A stretch of DNA of 64,000 nt, taken from the NCBI GenBank assembly GCA_023457495.1, contig JAEWLQ010000087.1, positions 1 through 64,000 on the forward strand, read 5' to 3'. Made by a program: the position numbers and the translations under genes. Numbering within the stretch: the stretch's first letter is position 1; every line of letters begins with the position of its first letter. The stretch comes from Pseudomonadota bacterium (GTDB lineage Bacteria > Pseudomonadota > Gammaproteobacteria > Steroidobacterales > Steroidobacteraceae). The notes beneath the pieces were generated by a model. The model was not told where the DNA came from, ran no database searches, and saw nothing but the letters and a program-made list of their open reading frames with translations. Positions 53,563 through 61,269 of the stretch are shown piece by piece.

Positions 53563-55141
53563 GCGGAACATTGAAGTCTTGAACGACGATTTGCGACCCG
53601 ACGCCGCCCAGCGGCCGTCTGCACGTGTCATCCCTCGTGCGGAACATTCCATATCGCGTTCGGCGATATCCCCGAACGCCCTGCGCGTGTTGTATCGGCT
53701 GCGGGAGGCGGGCTACGAAGCCTTCCTCGTGGGCGGCTGCGTGCGCGATCTGCTCCTCGGGATTACCCCGAAGGATTTCGACATCGCGACCAGCGCGCTT
53801 CCCGAGGAAGTGAAGCGCACCTTCCGCAACTGCCGGTTGATAGGGCGGCGCTTCCGTCTCGCGCACGTCTTCTTCGGCCGCGACATCGTCGAAGTCGCGA
53901 CCTTCCGCGCGCAGAGCGCGCCGGAGCCGGGCGCCGAGGTGGTCGAGCCACCGGCCGATCTCGACGATGACGATGACGTCGAGGAGCTCGACGACGAACT
54001 CGATGACGTCGAGGACGTTGAAGAGAGCACGGTGCTCGCGGAGGCGGGGCCGCACCAGACGGGATTCCATGGCGGGCGCGAGCTCGCGGAGCGCGACCGC
54101 TCGCGGCACGCCGGGGCGGGCGACGAAGATGAAGATCGCATCACCGACGAGCACGGCCGCATCCTGCGCGACAACGCCTACGGCACCATCGACGACGACG
54201 TGTGGCGCCGCGATTTCACCGCCAACTCGCTGTACTACAACATCGCGGATTTCTCGATCTGGGACTATGCCGGCGGCGTCGAAGACATCGCGGCGCGACG
54301 TCTCAAGCTGATCGGCGATCCGGTCACGCGTTATCGCGAGGACCCGGTGCGCATGCTGCGCGCCGCGCGATTCGAGGCGAAGCTCGGGTTCACGCTCGAC
54401 GGCGAAACGGGCACGGCCATTCCGCGCCTCAAGGAATTGCTCGGCAGCGTGCCGCCGGCGCGCCTGTTCGACGAGACGCTGAAGCTGTTCCTCACGGGCC
54501 ACGGGGTGCGCAGTCTCGAGGTATTGCGCGCGCACGGGTTGCTGGGTGAGTTGCTGCCGACGGTCGCGGCCTACCTCGACAAACACCCGGATGGCGCGGT
54601 CGCGCGCCTGCTGCAGCAGGGACTCTTGAACACGGATCAGCGCGTCGCGCAGGGCAAGCCGGTGACCCCGACGTTCCTGTTCGCGCTGCTGCTCTATGGG
54701 CCGATCGCGGAGATCATCGAGAAGCAGCCGCAGGAGAAGTGGCACGACATCGGAACGATTGTCGATGCGGTGGATCGCGCCGCGCGCCAGGCCCAGGGCC
54801 GCATCTCGATTCCGAAACGCTTTTCCCTTGGCGTGCGCGAAATGTTTGCGGCGCAGCCGCGGCTCGAGCAGCCGCGCGGACGGCGTGCGTTGCGCATGCT
54901 CGAGCAGCCGCGCTTCCGCGCGGGCTTCGACCTGCTGCTGCTGAGAGCCGACATCGGACTCGCGCCGCGCGACATCGCCGACTGGTGGACTCGCGTGCAG
55001 GAAGTGTCGCAGACGGATCGCGAAGTGCTGGCGGATGCCATGTCGCGCGAGCCGCGTGCCGCCGGCGAAGGAACCGGTGGCCGCCGCCGGCGTGGTGGTC
55101 GGCGGCGTCGTGGCCGCGGCCGCGCACCCGCGGCTTCATGA
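53540..55141 (+). CDS. pcnB: Poly(A) polymerase I with an acidic insertion
   Basis: A protein of up to 533 residues that adds 3' poly(A) tails and promotes RNA decay. The nucleotidyltransferase core has LVGGCVRDLLLG and the catalytic DFD (D79, D81), RRDFTANSLYYNI, and YREDPVRMLRAARFEAKLG. Between EVATFR and LRDNAYG there is an ~85-residue segment (about 124–208) that is extremely acidic (LDDDDDVEELDDELDDVEDVEE); from memory E. coli has about 20 residues here. The C-terminus is Arg/Gly-rich. The ATG at 53540 directly abuts -10-like sequence; TTG at 53579 is a plausible alternative. folK overlaps by 4 nt. Confidence 0.92.
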   Translation: MRRFPHAKRNIEVLNDDLRPDAAQRPSARVIPRAEHSISRSAISPNALRVLYRLREAGYEAFLVGGCVRDLLLGITPKDFDIATSALPEEVKRTFRNCRLIGRRFRLAHVFFGRDIVEVATFRAQSAPEPGAEVVEPPADLDDDDDVEELDDELDDVEDVEESTVLAEAGPHQTGFHGGRELAERDRSRHAGAGDEDEDRITDEHGRILRDNAYGTIDDDVWRRDFTANSLYYNIADFSIWDYAGGVEDIAARRLKLIGDPVTRYREDPVRMLRAARFEAKLGFTLDGETGTAIPRLKELLGSVPPARLFDETLKLFLTGHGVRSLEVLRAHGLLGELLPTVAAYLDKHPDGAVARLLQQGLLNTDQRVAQGKPVTPTFLFALLLYGPIAEIIEKQPQEKWHDIGTIVDAVDRAARQAQGRISIPKRFSLGVREMFAAQPRLEQPRGRRALRMLEQPRFRAGFDLLLLRADIGLAPRDIADWWTRVQEVSQTDREVLADAMSREPRAAGEGTGGRRRRGGRRRRGRGRAPAAS

Positions 55142-55665
55142 ACGCCGCCGCCGGCGATCTCACGCACCCGGACGTTGCCGCGCGCTGGTTGCCGGCCTAT
55201 GTCGGCGTGGGCAGCAACCTCGATGAGCCCGCGCGGCAAGTCGAGCGCGCGTTCGCGGCGCTCGCGAAATTGCCGTCGACGCGACTCGTCCTGCGCTCGC
55301 CGTCGTATCGCACGCCGCCGTTCGGTGAAGTCGTCCAACCCCCGTTCGTCAACGCGGCCGCGGGACTGCTGACGCGGCTTGCTCCCGAGGAGTTTCTCGA
55401 TGCGTTGCGCGCGGTCGAACACGAGCTCGGCCGCTCACCGCCGCGCGAGCGCTGGGGCCCGCGTGTCATCGATCTCGACCTGCTGGTGTTCGGCCGGGAG
55501 ACACGCGCGACGGAATCGCTGAAGCTGCCGCATCCGGGCATCGCCGAGCGCGACTTCGTGCTCTATCCACTCGCGGACATCGCGCCGGATCTCGAAGTGC
55601 CGGGGCTCGGACGCGTCGCGTCATTGAAGGAACGCGTGGCAAACCGCGGCGTCGGGAAACTGTGA
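55138..55665 (+). CDS. folK: 6-hydroxymethyl-7,8-dihydropterin pyrophosphokinase
   Basis: A 175-residue folate-pathway enzyme transferring pyrophosphate from ATP to the pterin. Signatures are YVGVGSNLDEPARQVERAFAAL at the N-terminus, the pterin/ATP site RWGPRVIDLDLLVFG with its metal-binding aspartates, and LPHPGIAERDFVLYPLADI. A ~15-residue N-terminal extension precedes the usual start. ATGA overlap with pcnB and GTGA overlap with the kinase gene place it mid-operon. Confidence 0.95.
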   Translation: MNAAAGDLTHPDVAARWLPAYVGVGSNLDEPARQVERAFAALAKLPSTRLVLRSPSYRTPPFGEVVQPPFVNAAAGLLTRLAPEEFLDALRAVEHELGRSPPRERWGPRVIDLDLLVFGRETRATESLKLPHPGIAERDFVLYPLADIAPDLEVPGLGRVASLKERVANRGVGKL

Positions 55666-56360
55666 GCGTTCCGGACGGGGAGAGCGCGCCGGTCGCGACG
55701 TCACCGGAACTGCCGACGCAGCGCTACATCGTCGTCGAAGGTCCGATCGGCGTCGGCAAGACCAGTCTCGCGCGCCGGCTCGCGGAAGCACTCGAAGCCG
55801 ATCTCGTGCTCGAGCAGGACGCGCAGAATCCGTTCCTCGAGCGGTTCTACAAGAATCCGAAGTCGGGCGCGCTGCCCGCGCAGCTCTTCTTCCTGTTCCA
55901 GCGCGGGCAGCAGCTCGGCACGCTCAAGCAGCAGGACCTGTTCGCGCCGCGCCGCGTCGCGGACTACCTGTTCGAGAAGGACCGGCTGTTCGCGAGCCTC
56001 ACGCTCGATGCCGCGGAGATGGCGCTGTACGAACAGGTGGCCTCGCGGCTCGACGTCGATCCGCCACGGCCGGATCTCGTGGTCTACCTGCAGGCGCCGG
56101 TGGAAACGCTGTTGCAGCGGATCGCCAAACGCGGCATCACCTACGAAACCTCGGGCATCGACGCGGGCTATCTTTCGCGCCTCAACGACGCCTACGCGCG
56201 GTTCTTCCACGAATACGACCGCGCGCCGCTGCTGATCGTCAATGCGTCCAACATCGATCCGGCGCACAACCAGGCCGATTTCGACGAATTGCTGGGTGCG
56301 ATCAAGCGCATGAAGAAGGGGCGCATGTACTACAACCCCCTGCGTCACGGTACCATCTAG
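55662..56360 (+). CDS. Deoxynucleoside kinase family protein
   Basis: A 232-residue P-loop kinase. Walker A is EGPIGVGKTSLARRL. It also has the deoxynucleoside-binding EQDAQNPFLERFYKNP and FFLFQRGQQL, and a lid with RIAKRGITYE. It is related to deoxyguanosine/deoxyadenosine kinases and would feed salvaged deoxynucleosides into dNTP pools, although a role tied to the surrounding folate/pantothenate genes cannot be excluded. Starts with GTG overlapping folK. A similar gene between folK and panB is, as I recall, found in other gammaproteobacteria. Confidence 0.85.
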   Translation: MSVPDGESAPVATSPELPTQRYIVVEGPIGVGKTSLARRLAEALEADLVLEQDAQNPFLERFYKNPKSGALPAQLFFLFQRGQQLGTLKQQDLFAPRRVADYLFEKDRLFASLTLDAAEMALYEQVASRLDVDPPRPDLVVYLQAPVETLLQRIAKRGITYETSGIDAGYLSRLNDAYARFFHEYDRAPLLIVNASNIDPAHNQADFDELLGAIKRMKKGRMYYNPLRHGTI

Positions 56361-56386
56361 GCGAACGATCAGAGGGGGTCTGAAGC

Positions 56387-57220
56387 GTGTACACGCATCT
56401 CGAGCAACGCGATTCGACGCGGCCGCCGGTTTCGCTGGCCACGCTTCACAAGATGAAGCGCGAGCAGGAGAAGATCGCCTGCATCACCTGCTACGACGCG
56501 AGCTTCGCGGTGCTGGTGGACAACGCCGACGCGGACCTCGTGCTCGTCGGCGATTCGCTCGGCATGGTGCTGCAGGGCCACGACACCACCGTGCCCGTGA
56601 CGATGGACGACATCGTCTATCACTGCAAAGCCGTCGCGCGTGGCCTGCATCGTCCGTTTCTCGTCGCGGACCTGCCATTCGCGAGTTACCCGACTCCCGA
56701 GCTCGCGCTCGCGAATTCCGTGCGCCTCATGCAGGAAGGTGGCGCGGAGATGGTGAAGCTCGAGAGCGGGATCAACCAGCTCGAGATCGTCGAATTCCTC
56801 GCGCGCCACGACATCGCGGTGTGCGCGCACCTCGGCCTCAAACCGCAGTCGGTGCACAAGACCGGCGGCTTTCGCGTGCAGGGCCGCAATGGCGAGGCCG
56901 CGCGCCGCATGCTCGAGAACGCGAAGTCGCTCGAATCCGCGGGCGCCGACGTCGTGCTGCTGGAGTGCATTCCGTCCGAGCTCGGCAAGGAGATCACGGA
57001 GGCGCTCGAGGTCCCGGTCATCGGCATCGGCGCCGGGCCGGATACCGACGGGCAGATCCTCGTGTTGTACGACGTGCTCGACATCACCACGGGCCGCAAG
57101 CCGCGCTTCGTGAGGAATTTCATGGACGGCGCGACCTCGAACCTGGATGCGCTGCAGCGCTACGTACACGCGGTCAAACAAAAGTCCTATCCCGCGCCCG
57201 AGCATGAATTCCATTCCTGA
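56387..57220 (+). CDS. panB: Ketopantoate hydroxymethyltransferase
   Basis: A 277-residue enzyme that makes ketopantoate from ketoisovalerate and methylene-THF. Signatures are ITCYDASFAVLVDNADADLVLVGDS with metal-ligand aspartates, LPFASYPTPELALANSVRLMQEGGAEMVKLE, and the catalytic glutamate in VVLLECIPSELGKEITE. It starts with GTG (56387), preceded by AGAGGGGGT. It provides pantoate for panC; no panD is present in the window. Confidence 0.96.
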   Translation: MYTHLEQRDSTRPPVSLATLHKMKREQEKIACITCYDASFAVLVDNADADLVLVGDSLGMVLQGHDTTVPVTMDDIVYHCKAVARGLHRPFLVADLPFASYPTPELALANSVRLMQEGGAEMVKLESGINQLEIVEFLARHDIAVCAHLGLKPQSVHKTGGFRVQGRNGEAARRMLENAKSLESAGADVVLLECIPSELGKEITEALEVPVIGIGAGPDTDGQILVLYDVLDITTGRKPRFVRNFMDGATSNLDALQRYVHAVKQKSYPAPEHEFHS

Positions 57221-57236
57221 GCCGCGCCGCGGCGGC

Positions 57237-58085
57237 ATGGCGACCGTCACGACGATTGCCGAAGTGCGCGAGCAGGTCGGCCGCTGGCACACCGCGGGTC
57301 TGCGAGTCGTGTTCGTGCCGACCATGGGCAATCTGCACGCTGGTCACATGAGTCTCATCGAAGCCGCTCGCCGCCATGGCGACCGGTTCGTCGCGAGCAT
57401 CTTCGTGAACCCGATGCAGTTCGGGCCGAACGAGGACTTCGCGCATTACCCGCGCACGCCGTCGGCGGATGCCAAGATGCTCGAAGCCGCGGGCTGCGAT
57501 CTCATGTTCATGCCCGACGTGGGCGAGATCTACCCGAACGGCGCCGCCAACGCGACGCGCATCGAAGTGCCCGGCATCTCGAACATCCTGTGCGGCGAAT
57601 TCCGGCCCGGACACTTCGAAGGCGTCGCCACCGTCGTCGCGAAGTTGTTCCACATCGTGGATCCGGACGTCGCGATCTTCGGCGAGAAGGACTTCCAGCA
57701 GCTCACGGTGATCCGCCGCATGGTCGCGGACCTGTGCCTGCGCGTGCAGATCATCGGTGCGCCGACGGTGCGCGAGAAGGACGGGCTCGCGATGAGCTCG
57801 CGCAACCAGTATCTCGACGCGCAGCAGCGGGCGCTCGCGCCGGCTATCTACCGGCAATTGCAGCAGGCGGTCGCCGCGCTGCAATCGGGTGTGCGTGACT
57901 ACGCCGGCATCGAATCCGCCGGACGCACCACGCTCGATGGCGCCGGGTTCCGCACGGATTACTTCAGTGTGCGCGACGCGCGCACGCTCGCGCCCGCGAG
58001 TCCGGATACGAAGCACTTCGTGGTGTTGACCGCGGCGCGGCTTGGTAAAGCGCGCCTCATCGACAATTTGCAGTTCAACGCCTGA
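57237..58085 (+). CDS. panC: Pantothenate synthetase
   Basis: A 282-residue ATP-dependent ligase joining pantoate and beta-alanine. It has VPTMGNLHAGHMSLIEAAR with the HxGH nucleotide site, FVNPMQFGPNEDFAHYPRT, FGEKDFQQLTVIRRM and GLAMSSRNQYL. The ATG at 57237 (MATVTTIAEV) gives the family's usual length; an upstream ATG at 57204 would add 11 residues and overlap panB by 17 nt. Last gene of pcnB–folK–dNK–panB–panC. Confidence 0.95.
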   Translation: MATVTTIAEVREQVGRWHTAGLRVVFVPTMGNLHAGHMSLIEAARRHGDRFVASIFVNPMQFGPNEDFAHYPRTPSADAKMLEAAGCDLMFMPDVGEIYPNGAANATRIEVPGISNILCGEFRPGHFEGVATVVAKLFHIVDPDVAIFGEKDFQQLTVIRRMVADLCLRVQIIGAPTVREKDGLAMSSRNQYLDAQQRALAPAIYRQLQQAVAALQSGVRDYAGIESAGRTTLDGAGFRTDYFSVRDARTLAPASPDTKHFVVLTAARLGKARLIDNLQFNA

Positions 58086-58184
58086 TCGGGTGCGGCGCGC
58101 ATGAGTTCACTCGCGCCCGGCCCGATTCTCTGCGCTTCATGCTCGATGGAGCGCAAGGCGTCGGGAGCCTGGGTTCCGGAGTAG

Positions 58185-59273
58185 TCAGCTCGAGCGCCGG
58201 GCGTGTTCCGCGATCGCCCATGACACGTGCTCGCGCACCAGGGCCGATGAATGCTCGCGCCGGGCGTTCAACGCTTCGAGGTTTGCTTCTGAGGTTGGCG
58301 CGTTGCCCAGCGCCACGGCGATGTTGCGCAGCCAGCGCTCGTAGCCGATGCGTCGGATCGCCGAGCCTTCGGTGCGAGCGAGAAACTCTTCCTCGGTCCA
58401 CGCGAACAGTTCGCTCAGGCGGGACGAGTCCAGCCGGTGGCGCACCTTGAAATCCGGATGCGCGGCGGCGCGCGCGAACTTGTTCCAGGGGCACACGAGC
58501 TGGCAATCGTCGCAGCCGTAGATGCGCGAGCCGATCATGCGGCGCAGCTCCACCGGGATCGCGCCATGCAGCTCGATCGTTAGATAGGAGATGCAGCGCC
58601 GGGCGTCGAGTTGATAGGGCGCGGTGATCGCGCCGGTGGGGCAGGCCGGGATGCAGGCCGAGCAGGTGCCGCAGTGCGCGCTCGCACGCTCGTCGACGGG
58701 CAGCGGCAGGGTCGTCAGGATCTCGCCGATGAAGAAGTACGAACCCGCATCGCGCGCGATGAGATTGGTGTGTTTGCCGATCCAGCCGATGCCGGCATTG
58801 CGGGCCAGCGCCTTCTCGAGCACCGGGCCGGAGTCGACGAACACGCGATAACCCATGGGACCCACGCGCGCGACAATGTCGTCCGCCAGCGCCTGCAGCG
58901 CGTTGCGCATGAGCTTGTGATAGTCGCGGCCGAGGGCGTAGCGGGACACATAACCGAGCCCGGGATCGCGCAAGGTCTCGTCGGCGTTGCGCACGTCCGC
59001 CGGCCAGTAGTTCATGCGCGCCGACAACACGCGCAACGTGCCGGGCACGAGTTCGTCGGGACGCGTGCGGCGTGTACCGTGTCTGGCCATGTACGCCATC
59101 TCGCCGTGACGCTCGTGCGCCAGCCAACGCGTGAGGTGCGCGGCATCCACGTCGAGATCGAGATCGCTGACCCCGAGCGCTTCGAATCCGCGGTCGCGCG
59201 CCAGTTGCGCGAGGTGGCGCGCGAGCTCGCTCATGTCGCGGTCGGAAGGCTGTTGATGCGGATTGGGATTCAT
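58185..59273 (-). CDS. queG: Epoxyqueuosine reductase
   Basis: A 362-residue cobalamin- and Fe–S-dependent enzyme for the last step of queuosine tRNA modification. It has GYVSRYALGRDYHKLMRNAL, the active-site aspartate in VFVDSGPVLEKALA, and two ferredoxin-type clusters (CGTCSACIPACPTGA and CISYLTIE…CDDCQLVCPWN). A C-terminal HEAT-like region follows. The ATG at 59271–59273 is 27 bp from the divergent nnr start. The frame's upstream extension is antisense to nnr and was discarded. Confidence 0.95.
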   Translation of the reverse strand: MNPNPHQQPSDRDMSELARHLAQLARDRGFEALGVSDLDLDVDAAHLTRWLAHERHGEMAYMARHGTRRTRPDELVPGTLRVLSARMNYWPADVRNADETLRDPGLGYVSRYALGRDYHKLMRNALQALADDIVARVGPMGYRVFVDSGPVLEKALARNAGIGWIGKHTNLIARDAGSYFFIGEILTTLPLPVDERASAHCGTCSACIPACPTGAITAPYQLDARRCISYLTIELHGAIPVELRRMIGSRIYGCDDCQLVCPWNKFARAAAHPDFKVRHRLDSSRLSELFAWTEEEFLARTEGSAIRRIGYERWLRNIAVALGNAPTSEANLEALNARREHSSALVREHVSWAIAEHARRSS

Positions 59274-59292
59274 GCGGCGCCGACAGTATAGT
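59263..59292 (+). promoter_or_regulatory. Promoter of nnr, overlapping the queG start
   Basis: -35 TTGGGA (59263–59268), inside the first codons of queG, an 18-bp spacer and -10 TATAGT (59287–59292), which ends 8 nt before the nnr ATG. On the other strand the same AGTATAGT reads TATACT (59290–59285), 11 nt before the queG ATG. Both mRNAs would be leaderless or nearly so. Confidence 0.45.
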
Positions 59293-59300
59293 TCCCGCGC

Positions 59301-60785
59301 ATGAACCGGCCGACCGCCATCTACTCCGCAGCGCAGGTCCGCGCGCTCGACGCGTGGGAAATCGAGACGCGGCGCGTGCCGGGATACACCCTGATGACGC
59401 GCGCGGCGGAGGCCGCGTTGAAAATACTGCGAGCGCGCTGGCCGCAGGCGAAACGCATCGCGGTCGTGTGTGGCGCCGGCAACAACGGGGGTGATGGTTA
59501 CGTGCTCGCGCGTTTGGCGCGCGCATCCGGCCTCGAGGTCCTGGTGCTCGCGGCCACCGCCCCGGACAAGCTCACCGGCGATGCACGCCACGCGCAGGAA
59601 GATTTCGTCGCGGGGGGCGGAGCCGCGCATCCGTTCGCGGCCGATGCGTTGTCCGGCAGCGACGTCATCGTCGATGCCTTGTTAGGCACCGGGATCAGGG
59701 GCGCGCCGCGTCCGGAGGCGCTCGCGATGATCCGCGCGATCAACGCCGCGCGGCGGCCGGTGCTGGCGCTCGACATTCCCTCGGGAGTCGATGCCGACAC
59801 GGGTGTCGTGCACGAGGCGGCCGTGCGCGCCGACCTGACCATCACCTTCGTCGCGTTCAAGTCGGGATTGTTCCTGGGCGATGGCGCCGAATACGCGGGC
59901 GTCACGTTGCTCGATGATCTCGGCGTTGTCGCGCCGACGCTGCCGGAGTTCGCGCCGCTGCTCCGGCGCATCGACGAAGGCGAGATCGCCGCGGCGCTGC
60001 CGCGCCGGCGCCGCGACACGCACAAGGGTACGAACGGGCGCGTGCTGGTGGTGGGCGGCGGTCCCGGCATGCCGGGCGCGTTGCGGCTCGCCGGTGAATC
60101 GGCCCTGCGGGTCGGCGCGGGACTCGTGACGGTCGCGGGCCATGCGGACAATCTCGACGCGGTGACCGCGACGCGTCCCGAACTCATCTATCTACCCGCA
60201 ACGCCGGCGTCGCTCGAGAGCGCGTCGAACGCCAGCGACGTCATTGCGGTCGGGCCGGGGCTCGGCCAGGACGACTTCGGCCGCCTCGTGTGGTCGATCG
60301 TGTCTCGCGCCACCGTGCCCGCCGTCGTCGATGCGGACGCCTTGAACCTGCTCGCGCGCGATCCGGTGAAGCTTTCCGCGGAATGGATCATCACGCCGCA
60401 TCCGGGCGAGGCGGCGAGGCTGCTCGGCACCGACACCCGCTCCGTGCAGGCGGATCGACTCGGCGCGGTGCGCGCGCTGCACGCACGCTACGGTGCGGTG
60501 ACCGTGCTCAAGGGGGCGGGCACCCTGGTCGCGAGCGGTCCGGTCGACGCGCCGGAAATCTTCATCTGCGAGCGCGGCAATCCCGGCATGGCGACCGCGG
60601 GCATGGGCGATGTGCTCACGGGCGTCATCGCGGGCCTGAGTGCGCAGATCCACGACAGCGCGCTCGCGGCGCGCGTCGGTGTGCTGGTGCATGCGTTGGC
60701 GGGAGATTCCGCCGCGCAGGGGGGACAACGCGGGCTCATCGCCAGTGACGTCGTCGCGGAGCTGCGCGGCTGGGTGAATCCGTGA
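59301..60785 (+). CDS. nnr: Bifunctional NAD(P)H-hydrate epimerase / ADP-dependent dehydratase
   Basis: A 494-residue metabolite-repair enzyme. The N-terminal YjeF_N epimerase domain (1–215) has CGAGNNGGDGYVLARL and DALLGTGIRGAP. The C-terminal carbohydrate-kinase-like dehydratase domain (230–494) has the catalytic NPGMATAGMGDVLTGVIAGL and KGAGTLVASG. It repairs hydrated NAD(P)H. Its stop overlaps the tsaE GTG start (GTGA), the conserved nnr–tsaE–amidase–mutL order. Confidence 0.96.
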   Translation: MNRPTAIYSAAQVRALDAWEIETRRVPGYTLMTRAAEAALKILRARWPQAKRIAVVCGAGNNGGDGYVLARLARASGLEVLVLAATAPDKLTGDARHAQEDFVAGGGAAHPFAADALSGSDVIVDALLGTGIRGAPRPEALAMIRAINAARRPVLALDIPSGVDADTGVVHEAAVRADLTITFVAFKSGLFLGDGAEYAGVTLLDDLGVVAPTLPEFAPLLRRIDEGEIAAALPRRRRDTHKGTNGRVLVVGGGPGMPGALRLAGESALRVGAGLVTVAGHADNLDAVTATRPELIYLPATPASLESASNASDVIAVGPGLGQDDFGRLVWSIVSRATVPAVVDADALNLLARDPVKLSAEWIITPHPGEAARLLGTDTRSVQADRLGAVRALHARYGAVTVLKGAGTLVASGPVDAPEIFICERGNPGMATAGMGDVLTGVIAGLSAQIHDSALAARVGVLVHALAGDSAAQGGQRGLIASDVVAELRGWVNP

Positions 60786-61240
60786 CGGAGGACGCGCCGC
60801 GCGTGTGGATCACGCGGTCGGGCGAGGAAACCGAGGCTCTCGGAGCGCAATTGTTGGGAGCCGCGCCGTCACCCGGAGCCCCGTGCCGTCTGGTCACGCT
60901 CTCGGGCGAGCTGGGGTCCGGCAAGTCCACCTTCGCGCGCGGCGCCTTGCGCGCCTTGGGGGTGACCGGTCCAATCAAGAGTCCCAGCTACACCCTCATC
61001 GAGGTCTACGAGCTGCCGGGGGTGAACGTCGTGCACCTCGACCTTTATCGGCTCATCGATCCCGACGAGCTCGAGAATCTGGGTCTCTCCGACTACCACC
61101 AGCCGGATCACCTGTGGCTCATCGAATGGCCGGAACGCGCCGCGGGCAGGCTGCCCCCGGCCGACCTGGGATTCGTCTTTTCGATCACCGAAGCGGGTCA
61201 TCGCATCGAGAGGATTGAAACTTTTAAGTCAGATAAGTAA
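60782..61240 (+). CDS. tsaE: tRNA threonylcarbamoyladenosine biosynthesis ATPase TsaE
   Basis: A 152-residue P-loop ATPase required with TsaB and TsaD for t6A37 synthesis. Walker A is GELGSGKSTFARG, followed by VTGPIKSPSYTLIEVYE and VVHLDLYRLIDPDELENLGL; the near-C-terminal LWLIEWPERA is diagnostic. It starts with GTG and is coupled to nnr. Confidence 0.96.
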   Translation: MTEDAPRVWITRSGEETEALGAQLLGAAPSPGAPCRLVTLSGELGSGKSTFARGALRALGVTGPIKSPSYTLIEVYELPGVNVVHLDLYRLIDPDELENLGLSDYHQPDHLWLIEWPERAAGRLPPADLGFVFSITEAGHRIERIETFKSDK

Positions 61241-61269
61241 ATTTCACCGTAGGTCCGTCCTAGAACTCC

